The translations under genes and the position numbers were made by a program. The notes beneath the pieces were generated by a model, which saw only the letters and a list, made by a program, of their open reading frames with translations, did no database searches and was not told the origin of the DNA. A DNA stretch of 64,000 nt from Streptomyces olivoverticillatus (lineage in GTDB: Bacteria; Actinomycetota; Actinomycetes; Streptomycetales; Streptomycetaceae), in the NCBI RefSeq assembly GCF_014203555.1, contig NZ_JACHJH010000001.1, positions 295,973 to 359,972 of the forward strand, read 5' to 3'. Shown piece by piece: positions 1-8,326 of this stretch. Within the stretch, counting starts at the first letter, position 1, and each line of letters starts with the position of its first letter.

Positions 1-1038
1 ACGACGATGCGGATGATCCTCGGCCTGGACCGGCCGACCTCCGGATACGTGACGGTCGGCGGCCGGCCCTTCCACCAGCTGCCCAACGCCCCCCGCCAGG
101 TCGGTGCGCTGCTCGACGCCAAGGCGGTGCACGGCGGCCGCAGCGCCCGGCTGCACCTGCTCTCGCTCGCCCAGCTCTCCGGCATCCCGGCAAGCCGGGT
201 CGACGAGGTGCTCGGGGTCGTCGGCCTGCAGGACGTGGCCCGGAAGCGCTCCAAGGGCTTCTCCCTGGGCATGGGCCAGCGCCTGGGCATCGCGGCGGCG
301 CTGCTCGGCGACCCGCAGGTGCTGCTCTTCGACGAGCCGGTCAACGGCCTCGACCCCGAGGGCATCCTCTGGGTCCGCAATCTGATGAAGCGGCTGGCGG
401 CCGAGGGCCGGACGGTCTTCGTCTCCTCGCACCTGATGAGCGAGATGGCGCTGACCGCCGACCACCTCATCGTCATCGGCCGCGGCCAGCTGATGGCCGA
501 CATGAGCGTCAAGGACTTCATCTCCGCGAACTCCGCGGACTTCGCCCGCGTCCGCACGCCCGACGGCGAGCCGGAGCAGCGCGAGAAGCTCACGGCCGCG
601 CTGGTCGAGGCGGGTGGCCGGGTGCTGCCCGAGCAGGACGGCGGAATGCGGGTGACGGGCCTGCCTCTGCCCCGCATCAGCGACGTCGCGCACGGCGCGG
701 ACGTGCGCCTGTGGGAGCTCTCCCCCCACCAGGCCTCGCTGGAAGAGGCGTACATGCGGATGACGCAGGGCGCCGTCGACTACCGCTCGACCGACGACCA
801 GCGCGCCGGATTCCAGCCGCCCGCCCCGGCGTTCGGCCACCAGATGCCCGCGATGCCGCAGATGCCGCAGCAGGGCTGGCAGGAGACGGCCTACCCGGTC
901 CTGGAGGGCGAGCGCCCCAACCCCTACGCCCAGCCCGTCGCCGCCGCGCCGGCCGCCCCGCCCGTGCCGCCGAGCGCGCCCGCATCCGTACCCGCCCCCG
1001 CCGATCTGACCAAGCGCGACAGCGAGGACGCCCGATGA
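1..1038 (+). CDS. ABC transporter ATP-binding protein, 5' end cut by window
   Basis: This is the nucleotide-binding subunit of an ABC exporter. The reading frame is already open at base 1, and the first residues follow what would be the Walker A helix, so the true start and P-loop lie outside the window. Visible are an ABC signature variant (SLGMGQR, about 262-282), Walker B with D-loop (LLFDEPVNGLDP, about 322-357) and the switch histidine in VSSHLMSEM (about 420-440). A Pro/Ala-rich tail of some 70 residues follows the domain and is not needed for ATPase folding. The stop overlaps the start of the permease gene (ATGA), so the two are translationally coupled. The substrate cannot be told from sequence. 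Confidence 0.93.
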   Translation, partial: TTMRMILGLDRPTSGYVTVGGRPFHQLPNAPRQVGALLDAKAVHGGRSARLHLLSLAQLSGIPASRVDEVLGVVGLQDVARKRSKGFSLGMGQRLGIAAALLGDPQVLLFDEPVNGLDPEGILWVRNLMKRLAAEGRTVFVSSHLMSEMALTADHLIVIGRGQLMADMSVKDFISANSADFARVRTPDGEPEQREKLTAALVEAGGRVLPEQDGGMRVTGLPLPRISDVAHGADVRLWELSPHQASLEEAYMRMTQGAVDYRSTDDQRAGFQPPAPAFGHQMPAMPQMPQQGWQETAYPVLEGERPNPYAQPVAAAPAAPPVPPSAPASVPAPADLTKRDSEDAR

Positions 1039-1937
1039 CCACCCCGCAGCAGCACCCCGCGCCCCCGCAGCAGGCTCCCCAGTTCCCGCCGCAGGGCCAG
1101 CCGCAGGGCTACTGGCCCGGCCAGGCGCCCGCGGGCGGCTACGTCTCGCCGATCCCGGTCCGCAAGGCCACCCTCGGCGGCGCCATCGCCTCCGAGTGGA
1201 CGAAGATCCGGTCCGTCCGGTCCACGATGTGGACGCTCGGCGTCATGGTCACCCTGGTCCTGGGCATCGGGCTGCTGGCCGGCGCGGTCGTCAGCGGCTC
1301 GGCCCACACCGGGGAAAAGCCCGACACGCCGCTGCTCATCCTCGGCTTCTACGGCGTGCTGCTCGGCACGATCTGCGTGATCACGCTGGGCGTGCTGACG
1401 ATCTCCACCGAGTACGGCACCGGCCTGATCCGCACCACGCTGACCGCCTGCCCGGACCGGGGCCGGGTGCTGACGGCCAAGGCGATCGTCTTCTTCCTGC
1501 TGGTCTTCGGCATCACCCTGGTCTGCACCACGCTCGTCTCCATCGTCGACTCGATGCTGGTGGGCGACCTGGTGGCGCACGCCCCGAGCGGCACGGAGTG
1601 GCTCAAGGCGACGGTCGGCGTGAGCCTCTACCTGGCGCTGCTGGGCCTGCTGGCGCTCGCGGTGGGCACGCTGCTGCGGCACTCGGCCGGGGCGATCACG
1701 GTGATGCTGGGCGTGATGCTGCTGCCGCTGGTCCTGGCGATGTTCATGTTCAGCTCCAGCCTCGCGGACGTCCGGCAGGCCATGCTGGTCTACTCGGTGC
1801 CCAACCAGCTGGCCGTGCTCTACAGCTCCGGCGCCTCCAACGGCATCTCCGGCTGGACGCCGCTGTGGATCATGCTGGGCCTGGCCGCGGCCGGGCTGCT
1901 GGGCGCCTACGCCTCGCTGGTGCAGCGGGATTCGTAG
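1035..1937 (+). CDS. ABC-2 type permease subunit
   Basis: This is a 300-residue membrane partner of the upstream ATPase. The ATG overlaps the ATPase stop codon in an ATGA. An N-terminal cytoplasmic segment of about 45 residues rich in Pro and Gln precedes a block beginning ASEWTKIRSVRST, which is characteristic of ABC-2 permeases of the EcsB/YhaP kind. Six hydrophobic helices follow, at roughly residues 70-95, 105-130, 150-175, 190-215, 218-245 and 272-296. Together with the ATPase it would form a two-gene exporter. The Pro/Gln-rich ends on both subunits are a Streptomyces habit and may be disordered. The substrate is unknown. Confidence 0.9.
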   Translation: MTTPQQHPAPPQQAPQFPPQGQPQGYWPGQAPAGGYVSPIPVRKATLGGAIASEWTKIRSVRSTMWTLGVMVTLVLGIGLLAGAVVSGSAHTGEKPDTPLLILGFYGVLLGTICVITLGVLTISTEYGTGLIRTTLTACPDRGRVLTAKAIVFFLLVFGITLVCTTLVSIVDSMLVGDLVAHAPSGTEWLKATVGVSLYLALLGLLALAVGTLLRHSAGAITVMLGVMLLPLVLAMFMFSSSLADVRQAMLVYSVPNQLAVLYSSGASNGISGWTPLWIMLGLAAAGLLGAYASLVQRDS

Positions 1938-1975
1938 CCGCCGGGCGCAAAGGACCACCGAAGGCCGCGAGTTCG

Positions 1976-2308
1976 TCAGTACCGCGGCGCATTGCGAGAC
2001 CGCTGGAGCCGGGCGCTCCGGCGGTCTCGCGCGTTCCAGCAGGACTTGTGCCAGTGCCGCCGGTCCTCGACGCCGCCGCCGAACCGCGGCCAGACCACCA
2101 GGTGCGGCACCCCGGGCGGGATCTCCTGGTCGCAGCCGGGGCAGCGGTAGTGCTTGGTCGCCGAGCCGCCGCCGACCGTGCGCACCGCCCACTCCTCGCC
2201 CTGCCAGTCCTCCGTGCGCTCCAGGCCGTAGCGGTCGCCACCGCCCTGGTACGGGGTGGGGGCTTGACTCTCGGCACCGCCTCGCGGGCGGTTTCGGCGC
2301 GGGGACAC
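1976..2308 (-). CDS. Small conserved actinobacterial protein with Cys/His zinc-like cluster
   Basis: This is a 110-residue basic protein, usually annotated in Streptomyces as an ATP/GTP-binding protein, although no P-loop is visible. The central part carries CPGC (about residues 56-59), then HLV and HWHKSCW further on. Two Cys pairs and several His give a plausible single zinc-ribbon-like site. The gene converges on the ABC permease with only 38 bp between the stops. It is read away from a 202-bp spacer shared with the divergent flavin oxidoreductase gene. Function is unknown; a metal-binding or nucleic-acid-binding role is inference only. Confidence 0.75.
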   Translation of the reverse strand: MSPRRNRPRGGAESQAPTPYQGGGDRYGLERTEDWQGEEWAVRTVGGGSATKHYRCPGCDQEIPPGVPHLVVWPRFGGGVEDRRHWHKSCWNARDRRSARLQRSRNAPRY

Positions 2309-2510
2309 GGGGCACCTCGGGTGTTGGGAAGCTACGGGCCGTGACCAGCGTACGCGTCACCGTCACCCGCTTGGCCCGCCGTCCGCAGCCGTTATGGCGC
2401 CTCCTCTCCGATCATCATGAAAACTTCACGCCCGGCCGTACCTTCGGCACGTGTCGGGCGTTAATGCCTCCAGGGGGATGCCGCGTCGGTCGCTAGGAGG
2501 TACAAGAGCG

Positions 2511-3536
2511 ATGCGCGTAGGAGCCTTTGTCCTGGCCGCCCAGTTCCCGGGCCAGGGCCACGGGGAGGCGCTGTACCGGGCCGTGCGCTCGGCGGAGGTC
2601 GCCGAGCAGGCCGGGCTGGACGCGGTCTGGGTGGCTGAGCACCACTTCGTGCCGTACGGGGTCTGCCCCTCGGCGGTGACGCTGGCCGCCCTGCTGCTGG
2701 GCCGCACCCGCACCATCGGGGTGGGCACGGCCGTGAGCGTCCTGCCGAACGTGCACCCGGTCACGCTCGGCGAGCAGGCGGCGATGCTGCATCTGACGTC
2801 GGGCGGCCGGTTCACCCTCGGGGTGGGCCGCGGCGGCCCCTGGGTCGACCTCGAAGTGTTCAACTCGGGCCTGGCGGCCTACGAAGAGGGGTTTCCCGAA
2901 TCCCTCGAATTGCTGATGCGCTGGCTGCGCGAGCCCCGGGTGGGCAGCATCGGGGAGCGGTTCGCCTTCCGCGAGGTGCCGGTCGTGCCCCGCCCGGACG
3001 ACCTGCTGGGCTCCGCCGGGCCCGGGGTGGTCGTCGCCTGCACCTCACCCCCGAGCGTGCGGCTGGCGGCGGCGCACGGCCTGCCGATGCTGCTGGGCAT
3101 GCACAGCACGGACGAGGAGAAGGCGGAGATGGTCACCCTGTGGCGCAAGTGCGCCCTGGAGGCGGGCAGTCCGCCGGAGAAGGTGGCGGCGGCCGGGCAT
3201 GTGGCGGCCGGTGTGGTGCAGATCGCGGACCGCAGTTTCGAGGCGGCACAGACGCTGCTCAAGACGATGCCCGGATGGCTGCACCACGGCCTCTCCGCCC
3301 ATGTGACGGTCGACGGCCGGCAGCGCCGGATGCGCGACCCCCACGAGTACACCGAGCTGCTCTGCGCCCTCCATCCGGTGGGGACGCCCCGGCTGTGCGC
3401 GGACCGGCTCGCGGCCACCTCCGAGCGCACCGGCATCAACCGCTTCGCCCTGCTGGCCGAGGGCTCCGGTGACCTCGCGGCCACCGAGGACAACCTCCGC
3501 AGGCTGGGCGGGGAAGTGCTGCCCCTGCTCGGCTGA
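2511..3536 (+). CDS. LLM class (luciferase-like) flavin-dependent oxidoreductase
   Basis: This 341-residue TIM-barrel protein belongs to the bacterial luciferase/F420-dependent superfamily, which uses FMNH2 or F420H2. The start is fixed by AGGAGG at 2495-2500, ten bases before the ATG; the frame stays open upstream to 2451 but without a better ribosome site. Recognisable are the WVAEHHF segment (residues 40-46), the VGTAVSVLPNVHPV strand that lines the flavin site and the GRFTLGVGRGG turn. The family covers monooxygenases, F420-dependent reductases and dehydrogenases, so the substrate is open. It converges on the SCO5389-family gene across a 79-bp gap rich in GGGCCC repeats. Confidence 0.9.
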   Translation: MRVGAFVLAAQFPGQGHGEALYRAVRSAEVAEQAGLDAVWVAEHHFVPYGVCPSAVTLAALLLGRTRTIGVGTAVSVLPNVHPVTLGEQAAMLHLTSGGRFTLGVGRGGPWVDLEVFNSGLAAYEEGFPESLELLMRWLREPRVGSIGERFAFREVPVVPRPDDLLGSAGPGVVVACTSPPSVRLAAAHGLPMLLGMHSTDEEKAEMVTLWRKCALEAGSPPEKVAAAGHVAAGVVQIADRSFEAAQTLLKTMPGWLHHGLSAHVTVDGRQRRMRDPHEYTELLCALHPVGTPRLCADRLAATSERTGINRFALLAEGSGDLAATEDNLRRLGGEVLPLLG

Positions 3537-3615
3537 CTCCCGGGCCCGGGCCCGGTCGGGCTGCCGCCCCTTGTCCGTCGCACCTTCCCCGGCCGGAGCG
3601 GCAGCACAAGGCGCC

Positions 3616-4008
3616 TCAGCAGTCGCGGAGCTCGGGGGACTGGTTCAGCAGCTGCCCTCTGGCCGAGGTGAAGCGGGCCAGGCGCTCGTCCGCCGAAGGG
3701 TCGAGGGGGAAGACCGCCACGCGGTGGCAGTTCTGGAACGCCAGGCGGACCCCGAAGTGTCGCTGCAGCGCACCGCGGATCGCGTCACTCGCCAGGGCGC
3801 GCAGCAGCTGCCCGCGCGCCTGCTCGTCCGGCGGCGGCGTCCGGTTGTCGGCGAACTCACCGCCGTCGACCCTGAGCTGGGCCACCAGGGAGCTGATCAT
3901 CTCCCATGCGTAAGGCAGGGAGGTCCGGACGCAGTCGACAAAATCGGCTTCGTCGACCTCGCCTCGCTCGGCCTGATCAAGGAGGGCCGGTGAGACGTCG
4001 AGCGACAT
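3616..4008 (-). CDS. SCO5389 family protein (function unknown)
   Basis: This 130-residue, mostly helical acidic protein matches the family known by its Streptomyces coelicolor name SCO5389; I recognise it by its start (MSLDVSPALLDQAERG) and by the segment FVDCVRTSLPYAWEMISSLV. Three Cys (one is the C-terminal residue) are spread out and do not form a metal motif. The ribosome site AGGAG sits six to seven bases before the ATG on the minus strand. It is divergent from nucS with 212 bp between them, a neighbourhood that is stable in Streptomyces, but no shared function is established. No signal peptide or membrane helix is visible. Confidence 0.85.
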   Translation of the reverse strand: MSLDVSPALLDQAERGEVDEADFVDCVRTSLPYAWEMISSLVAQLRVDGGEFADNRTPPPDEQARGQLLRALASDAIRGALQRHFGVRLAFQNCHRVAVFPLDPSADERLARFTSARGQLLNQSPELRDC

Positions 4009-4206
4009 GGGTTCTCCTCTCGCGACCCCACGCCAGCGGGGTCTTACGGGATGGGCGAGCGGACGACGACGCCCTGTGCCCGTACGACGACCGCCCGCTT
4101 CAACGGTAATCCGGCCACCCCTGCCCCACCAGGAGAACGCACATACAACTGGCCAAAGCCGAAGGGGCCCATCCAGGGCGAATCGCGTGGAGTGCCGGGA
4201 GTCGAG

Positions 4207-4212
4207 TAGCGT
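4207..4212 (+). promoter_or_regulatory. Probable -10 box of a leaderless nucS promoter
   Basis: TAGCGT is a good Streptomyces -10 hexamer and ends eight bases before the nucS ATG. No Shine-Dalgarno sequence precedes that ATG. This is the geometry of a leaderless transcript that starts at or next to the A of ATG. The -35 region is poor. Confidence 0.5.
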
Positions 4213-4220
4213 GGCACACC

Positions 4221-4883
4221 ATGCGTCTCGTCATCGCCCGTTGCTCCGTGGACTACGCGGGCCGGCTCACCGCCCACCTGCCCTTGGCTCCCCGTCTGAT
4301 CCTTGTGAAGGCGGACGGCAGCGTCTCGATCCATGCGGACGACCGGGCCTACAAGCCCCTCAACTGGATGTCCCCGCCGTGCACCCTCAAGGAGGGCGAC
4401 GACAGCGTGTGGACGGTGATCAACAAGGCGGGCGAGAAGCTCATCATCACCATGGAGGAGGTGCTGCACGACTCCTCGCACGAGCTCGGCGTCGACCCGG
4501 GCCTCATCAAGGACGGCGTGGAAGCGCACCTCCAAGAGCTCCTCGCGGACCGCATCGAGACCCTCGGCGAGGGGTACACCCTGATCCGCCGCGAGTACCC
4601 GACGGCCATCGGCCCGGTGGACATCCTCTGCCGGGACGCCGACGGCGCCACGGTGGCCGTGGAGCTCAAGCGGCGCGGCGAGATCGACGGTGTGGAGCAG
4701 CTCACCCGCTACCTGGAGCTCCTCAACCGCGACCCGCACCTCGCTCCGGTGCGCGGCATCTTCGCCGCCCAGGAGATCAAGCCGCAGGCCCGGGTGCTCG
4801 CCACCGACCGCGGCATCGGCTGTGTGGTGCTGGACTACGACGCGCTGCGCGGCATCGAGGACGACAAGCTGCGGCTGTTCTGA
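4221..4883 (+). CDS. nucS: Mismatch-specific endonuclease NucS/EndoMS
   Basis: NucS cleaves both strands at mismatched bases and provides mismatch correction in actinobacteria, which lack MutS/MutL. The 220 residues span the whole family length: an N-terminal DNA-binding/dimerisation half and a C-terminal RecB-like nuclease. In the nuclease part I see the metal-binding set D134 (GPVDIL) and E148-x-K150 (VAVELKRR), then the QLTRYLELL helix. The protein ends in DDKLRLF, which resembles the C-terminal beta-clamp-binding peptide described for NucS of other actinobacteria. No ribosome site is visible; the ATG lies just after a -10-like TAGCGT, so the mRNA may be leaderless. A bidirectional terminator follows. 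Confidence 0.95.
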   Translation: MRLVIARCSVDYAGRLTAHLPLAPRLILVKADGSVSIHADDRAYKPLNWMSPPCTLKEGDDSVWTVINKAGEKLIITMEEVLHDSSHELGVDPGLIKDGVEAHLQELLADRIETLGEGYTLIRREYPTAIGPVDILCRDADGATVAVELKRRGEIDGVEQLTRYLELLNRDPHLAPVRGIFAAQEIKPQARVLATDRGIGCVVLDYDALRGIEDDKLRLF

Positions 4884-4910
4884 GGCTCTGTCCTCACCTC
4901 GGCGCACAGC

Positions 4911-4944
4911 GAAGGGGCCCGTACGTTTCCGTACGGGCCCCTTC
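4911..4944. terminator. Bidirectional hairpin terminator between nucS and the ATPase gene
   Basis: A perfect 15-bp stem (GAAGGGGCCCGTACG and its complement) encloses a TTTC loop, between the two convergent stop codons at 4883 and 4956. It can end transcripts from both sides. Confidence 0.85.
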
Positions 4945-4955
4945 TTCCGTCCAGG

Positions 4956-7553
4956 TCAGGCGACCGGTGTGCCGCTGCCCGTGCTGCCGCTGCCGCTGCC
5001 CCGCGAGGGGGTCCCGCCCGGTGCCGGGCCGCTCGCCGAGTTGGAGCTGCCGCCCGCCGTGGGCTGGGTCGGCGGCGTGATCGTCGGCTCGGTGGGCTTG
5101 GTGGGCGAGCCCGTCGGCCCCGACGTCGGCCCGGACGAGGTCGGATTCCCCGTGGGGTCGCTGGTGGGCGAGTGCGTGGGGCCGTGCGTCGGCCCGCCCG
5201 TGGGCGTGGGCGACTGCGTGGCCGGGCCGCTGCTGCCCGGGGCGGAGGGCGAGGCGCTGCCGGTGGCGCCCGGGGAGCTCGGGGCGCCGCCCGCGCCGGG
5301 CGACTGGCCGGGCTTGCGGGGCTTGCCGGGCACCTGGGGTGCGCCGCTCTCCCCCGCGGCCGGCTCGTCGGCGCTCAGGCCCTTGTCGCCGTCCTGCTCG
5401 GAGGCGGACTGGCCGGGCTTGACCGTGTCCGAGTGCTTGTTGTCGCTGCCGCCGGAGGCCGAGCCGAGGGTGACGACGGCGGCGAGCACGGCCGCGAGGA
5501 CGGCGCCCGCGCCTGCCGCGGCCAGATTGCGCCGGTTGCCGCCCGCCATCAGCTTCTGCGTCCACGACCGCGGGGCCGCCGGGGTGTGCGGCGGGGCCTT
5601 GGGCGCCGGGACCCGGTTGATGATCGCGGTGGTGACCTCGGCCGGGGCGGCGGGCACGGGCCTGGGCACGGGCCTGGGCACGGGCTTGGCGGGCGGTGCC
5701 GCCGACTCCTCGCTGCGCGCGGCCGGGATCTCCTCGCCCGCGGGCGTCTGGCTGCCCACGGTGCCGCGCATCGGCGGCAGGGGCGGTACGGGCCGGGGCA
5801 CGCCGCCGGGGCCGGGCGCGGGGGCCGGGCGGGCGCCCATGGCCAGGCCGGAGCGGTCCGCGACGAGCGCGAGGGCGCGCCGGCCCGCGACCGCGCCGCG
5901 CTTGTCCGCGAGCACGCCGCGCAGCCCGATGGACGCCTCCAGCTCGGCGCGGGCCCGGTCCAGATTGCCGCTGCACAGCGCCAATACGCCCAACTCATGG
6001 TGGAAATACGCTTCTTCGCCCACCTCGCCCGCCCGCCGGGCCGCTTCCTGGCCGCAGCGCAGGCTGCGCTCCCAGGCGCCCCAGTGCAGGGCCGCCGCGA
6101 ACGCCGGGGCGGCGGTGCGGGCCAGCAGCAGCGCGGCGGCCCGGTGCCCGGCCTCGCCGTCGGAGACCAGCGCGCCCATGGCGGCGAGGATCGTGTCCGC
6201 CTCGACGGCGATCCGCTCGGGGGTGACCGAGGGGTGGCCGGCCCACCAGGCGTAGTGCTGGGCGGCGGAGAGCGCGAGGGAGACGGCGTCGGTGCCGTAG
6301 CCCTCGGCGAGCAGTTGGTCGGCGACGCCCGCCGCCAGCCGGTAGTGGGCGCCCACCGTGCTGATCAGGCCGCAGGCGAGCAGATCGCCGATGGCCGCGT
6401 CGGCGTGGGTGTCCCCGGCGAGGGCGGGCAGGTGTGCCTGGTGGGGCAGCTCCCCGCCGAGCGCGAGCGCGAAGCGCAGCGTCTCGCGGGCGGCCTTGCT
6501 CAGCCGCGAGACGAGCAGCGCGGCGGGGGCGGCGGCCTGGGCGAGCGTGGGCAGCGGTGCGGCTTCGGCGGGACCGTCGGACCCTTCGGCGTAGGGCCGC
6601 TCGGCGAAGACGCCGAACTCCTCGACATCGGCCGGGTCGGCGGACCCGGCGTCGCGGTGCCGCAGCAGGGCGCCCGCCTGGACGAAGCGCAGCGGCAGCC
6701 CTTCGGACTCGAACCACAGGTCCGCCGCCCAGTCCGCCTCCTCGTCGGTCAGCGCCCGGTCCACGGCCCGCTCCAGCAGCTCCAGGCAGCCGGTGCGGTC
6801 GAGGCCGTTGAGGAAGACCTCTTCCAGGTGCGAGTCGGCCGACGGTGCGGCCACGTCGGGGGTGGCGGCGAGCAGGAAGGCGCACTCGGGGGTCGCGTCG
6901 AGCAGCTCGTCGAGCGCGCTGCCGCCGAACTCCAGGTCGTCGACGACGACGACGGCGCCGATCTCCTGGACGGCCGCGAGCAGGGCGGCGCGGTCGGGGC
7001 GGTGCAGAGGTGCGTCGTAGACGGTGGCGAACAGTTCCTGGAGCAGGTCGGCGGCGGTGCGGTGGCGGCCGCCGAGCCGTACGACGCCGTCGGGGGCGAG
7101 CTCGGCGCAGTCCTCGGCGACGGCGTCCAGCAGGGCGCTGCGGCCGGAGCCGGCGGGGCCGGTCAGGCGCACGGAGCGGCCGCGCGAGAGCAGGCGCGCC
7201 AGTCTCTCGCGCTCCTCCTGGCGGCCCACCAGCGGGATGTCGGGCCCGGCGGGGCGGGCGGGCGGCGGGGGCGCGGCGGCGCGGCGCAGCGCCTCGCGCC
7301 CGTCGGCATCGCGCCGCCGGGCCCGGGCGGGCAGCTTGCCGGGCGGGCAGGGCTCTATTTCGCTGCCGTCGACGGGGTTGACGGTGAGGAGGTAGTCACC
7401 GCTCACGAGCTGGACGACGCGCACCGGGCCCTGGCCGCCGGCTTCCGGTACCGGGGCCTGCCGGGGCGGGCGCCGCTTCTCGCCGCCGTCGGCGGGAGCG
7501 GGAGCCTGCTCGTCGTTGTGGTTCTCCCCGGATTCCCGGTTCGTCGGGTCCAT
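4956..7553 (-). CDS. Membrane-anchored ATPase-like protein with degenerate P-loop and Pro/Thr/Ser tail
   Basis: This is an 865-residue protein. Residues 105-330 resemble a STAND/AAA-type nucleotide-binding domain: LVGRQEERERL, then a P-loop GPAGSGRS (132-139) and a Walker-B-like VVVVDDLEF. The normally invariant Walker A lysine is Arg138. A helical middle region (about 340-560) looks like the helical repeats that follow NB-ARC/MalT domains. One hydrophobic helix lies at about 677-698, followed by a 163-residue tail dominated by Pro, Thr, Ser and Gly, probably outside the cell. The start was chosen at the ATG preceded by GGGGG. A signalling or scaffold role is inference. It is followed 275 bp upstream by a STAS gene on the same strand. 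Confidence 0.8.
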   Translation of the reverse strand: MDPTNRESGENHNDEQAPAPADGGEKRRPPRQAPVPEAGGQGPVRVVQLVSGDYLLTVNPVDGSEIEPCPPGKLPARARRRDADGREALRRAAAPPPPARPAGPDIPLVGRQEERERLARLLSRGRSVRLTGPAGSGRSALLDAVAEDCAELAPDGVVRLGGRHRTAADLLQELFATVYDAPLHRPDRAALLAAVQEIGAVVVVDDLEFGGSALDELLDATPECAFLLAATPDVAAPSADSHLEEVFLNGLDRTGCLELLERAVDRALTDEEADWAADLWFESEGLPLRFVQAGALLRHRDAGSADPADVEEFGVFAERPYAEGSDGPAEAAPLPTLAQAAAPAALLVSRLSKAARETLRFALALGGELPHQAHLPALAGDTHADAAIGDLLACGLISTVGAHYRLAAGVADQLLAEGYGTDAVSLALSAAQHYAWWAGHPSVTPERIAVEADTILAAMGALVSDGEAGHRAAALLLARTAAPAFAAALHWGAWERSLRCGQEAARRAGEVGEEAYFHHELGVLALCSGNLDRARAELEASIGLRGVLADKRGAVAGRRALALVADRSGLAMGARPAPAPGPGGVPRPVPPLPPMRGTVGSQTPAGEEIPAARSEESAAPPAKPVPRPVPRPVPAAPAEVTTAIINRVPAPKAPPHTPAAPRSWTQKLMAGGNRRNLAAAGAGAVLAAVLAAVVTLGSASGGSDNKHSDTVKPGQSASEQDGDKGLSADEPAAGESGAPQVPGKPRKPGQSPGAGGAPSSPGATGSASPSAPGSSGPATQSPTPTGGPTHGPTHSPTSDPTGNPTSSGPTSGPTGSPTKPTEPTITPPTQPTAGGSSNSASGPAPGGTPSRGSGSGSTGSGTPVA

Positions 7554-7828
7554 GGTTCAGAGCCCCCAATGCGTGGCGTGCCGTCGTGCCCTCGGCCTGT
7601 CCGCACTCCTTCGACCTCCGGCCGCGAGCTGCCGCCCGAGCCGTCACTTGACGGTCCGGTGCCCGCCGTGGGCTTTCGTGGCGGCGGGAAACCGAACAGA
7701 CCTTGGCACAGTATCTACGACCCGGAGGGTGCCACGGCGCCATGGGACGTCACAGTCTCATGAGGATCGGGGTACTTGCGTCGCAGGGGGCTCACCGCAA
7801 CCGCCCGGCGCGCTGGCCTCAGGGGGCG

Positions 7829-8185
7829 TCAGACGCGGGGCAGGGGCTGGGAGGGGGCCGCCGGGACGCCGTCCTCGAGGCCCTCGCCGAGGGTGCCTTC
7901 GATGGCGAGGATGCGGTGCAGCCGGGTGGCGACGAGCAGGCGCTGCATCCGGTCGGGCACCCCGCGCAGGACGAGCCGGCGGCCGGTGCGCCCGGCGCGG
8001 CGGTGGGCGCCCATGATGACGCCGAGCCCGGTGGCGTCCCAGGAGTCGAGCTCGGTGAGGTCGAGGACGAGGTCGCCCCGGCCCGCGTCGAGGGCGGAGT
8101 GCAGCACCGTACGGGCGTCCGCCGCGCTGCGGACGTCGAGGCGTCCCCCGACGACCAGTTCGGCGTGGTCGCCCCTGATGTGCAT
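7829..8185 (-). CDS. STAS-domain protein, anti-anti-sigma factor type
   Basis: This 118-residue protein is built almost only of a STAS domain (SpoIIAA/RsbV/BldG type). Such proteins bind an anti-sigma kinase and free the sigma factor when unphosphorylated. The phosphoacceptor loop reads DSWDATGLGVIMG; the position usually occupied by Ser in DSSGLG is Thr52 here. The start at 8185 is chosen because GGGAG lies six bases before it; a longer frame up to 8251 lacks a ribosome site and adds a non-homologous leader. No partner kinase or sigma gene is adjacent, so the partner must be encoded elsewhere. It is downstream of the dehydrogenase but separated from it by a strong hairpin. Confidence 0.85.
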   Translation of the reverse strand: MHIRGDHAELVVGGRLDVRSAADARTVLHSALDAGRGDLVLDLTELDSWDATGLGVIMGAHRRAGRTGRRLVLRGVPDRMQRLLVATRLHRILAIEGTLGEGLEDGVPAAPSQPLPRV

Positions 8186-8282
8186 ATGCGCTCCCGGGAG
8201 TGATGCCTGATGTGGATGTGGCTCTGCTCTAAAGAACTGACTGCCTCTCACACCACAAAGTTGCCGCCTGTAAGCGAACCGA

Positions 8283-8314
8283 TACCAAGTTCACCCTGGC
8301 GGGTGAACTTGGTA
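8283..8314 (-). terminator. Hairpin terminator after the dehydrogenase gene
   Basis: A perfect 14-bp stem (TACCAAGTTCACCC and its complement) with a TGGC loop lies 12 bases beyond the dehydrogenase stop on the minus strand. There is no U-tract, as is usual in Streptomyces. Confidence 0.85.
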
Positions 8315-8326
8315 GCTGTCGGCTCG

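Noticed and set aside
3539..3555. CCCGGGCCCGGGCCCGG palindrome between the LLM gene and the SCO5389-family gene
   Set aside because: It may help termination, but the sequence is self-complementary in several registers with no loop, so I do not list it as a defined terminator.
5172..7763. 863-codon plus-strand frame opposite the large ATPase
   Set aside because: It shows Gly/Arg-rich noise without domains and is antisense to a gene with clear codon bias and a membrane helix.
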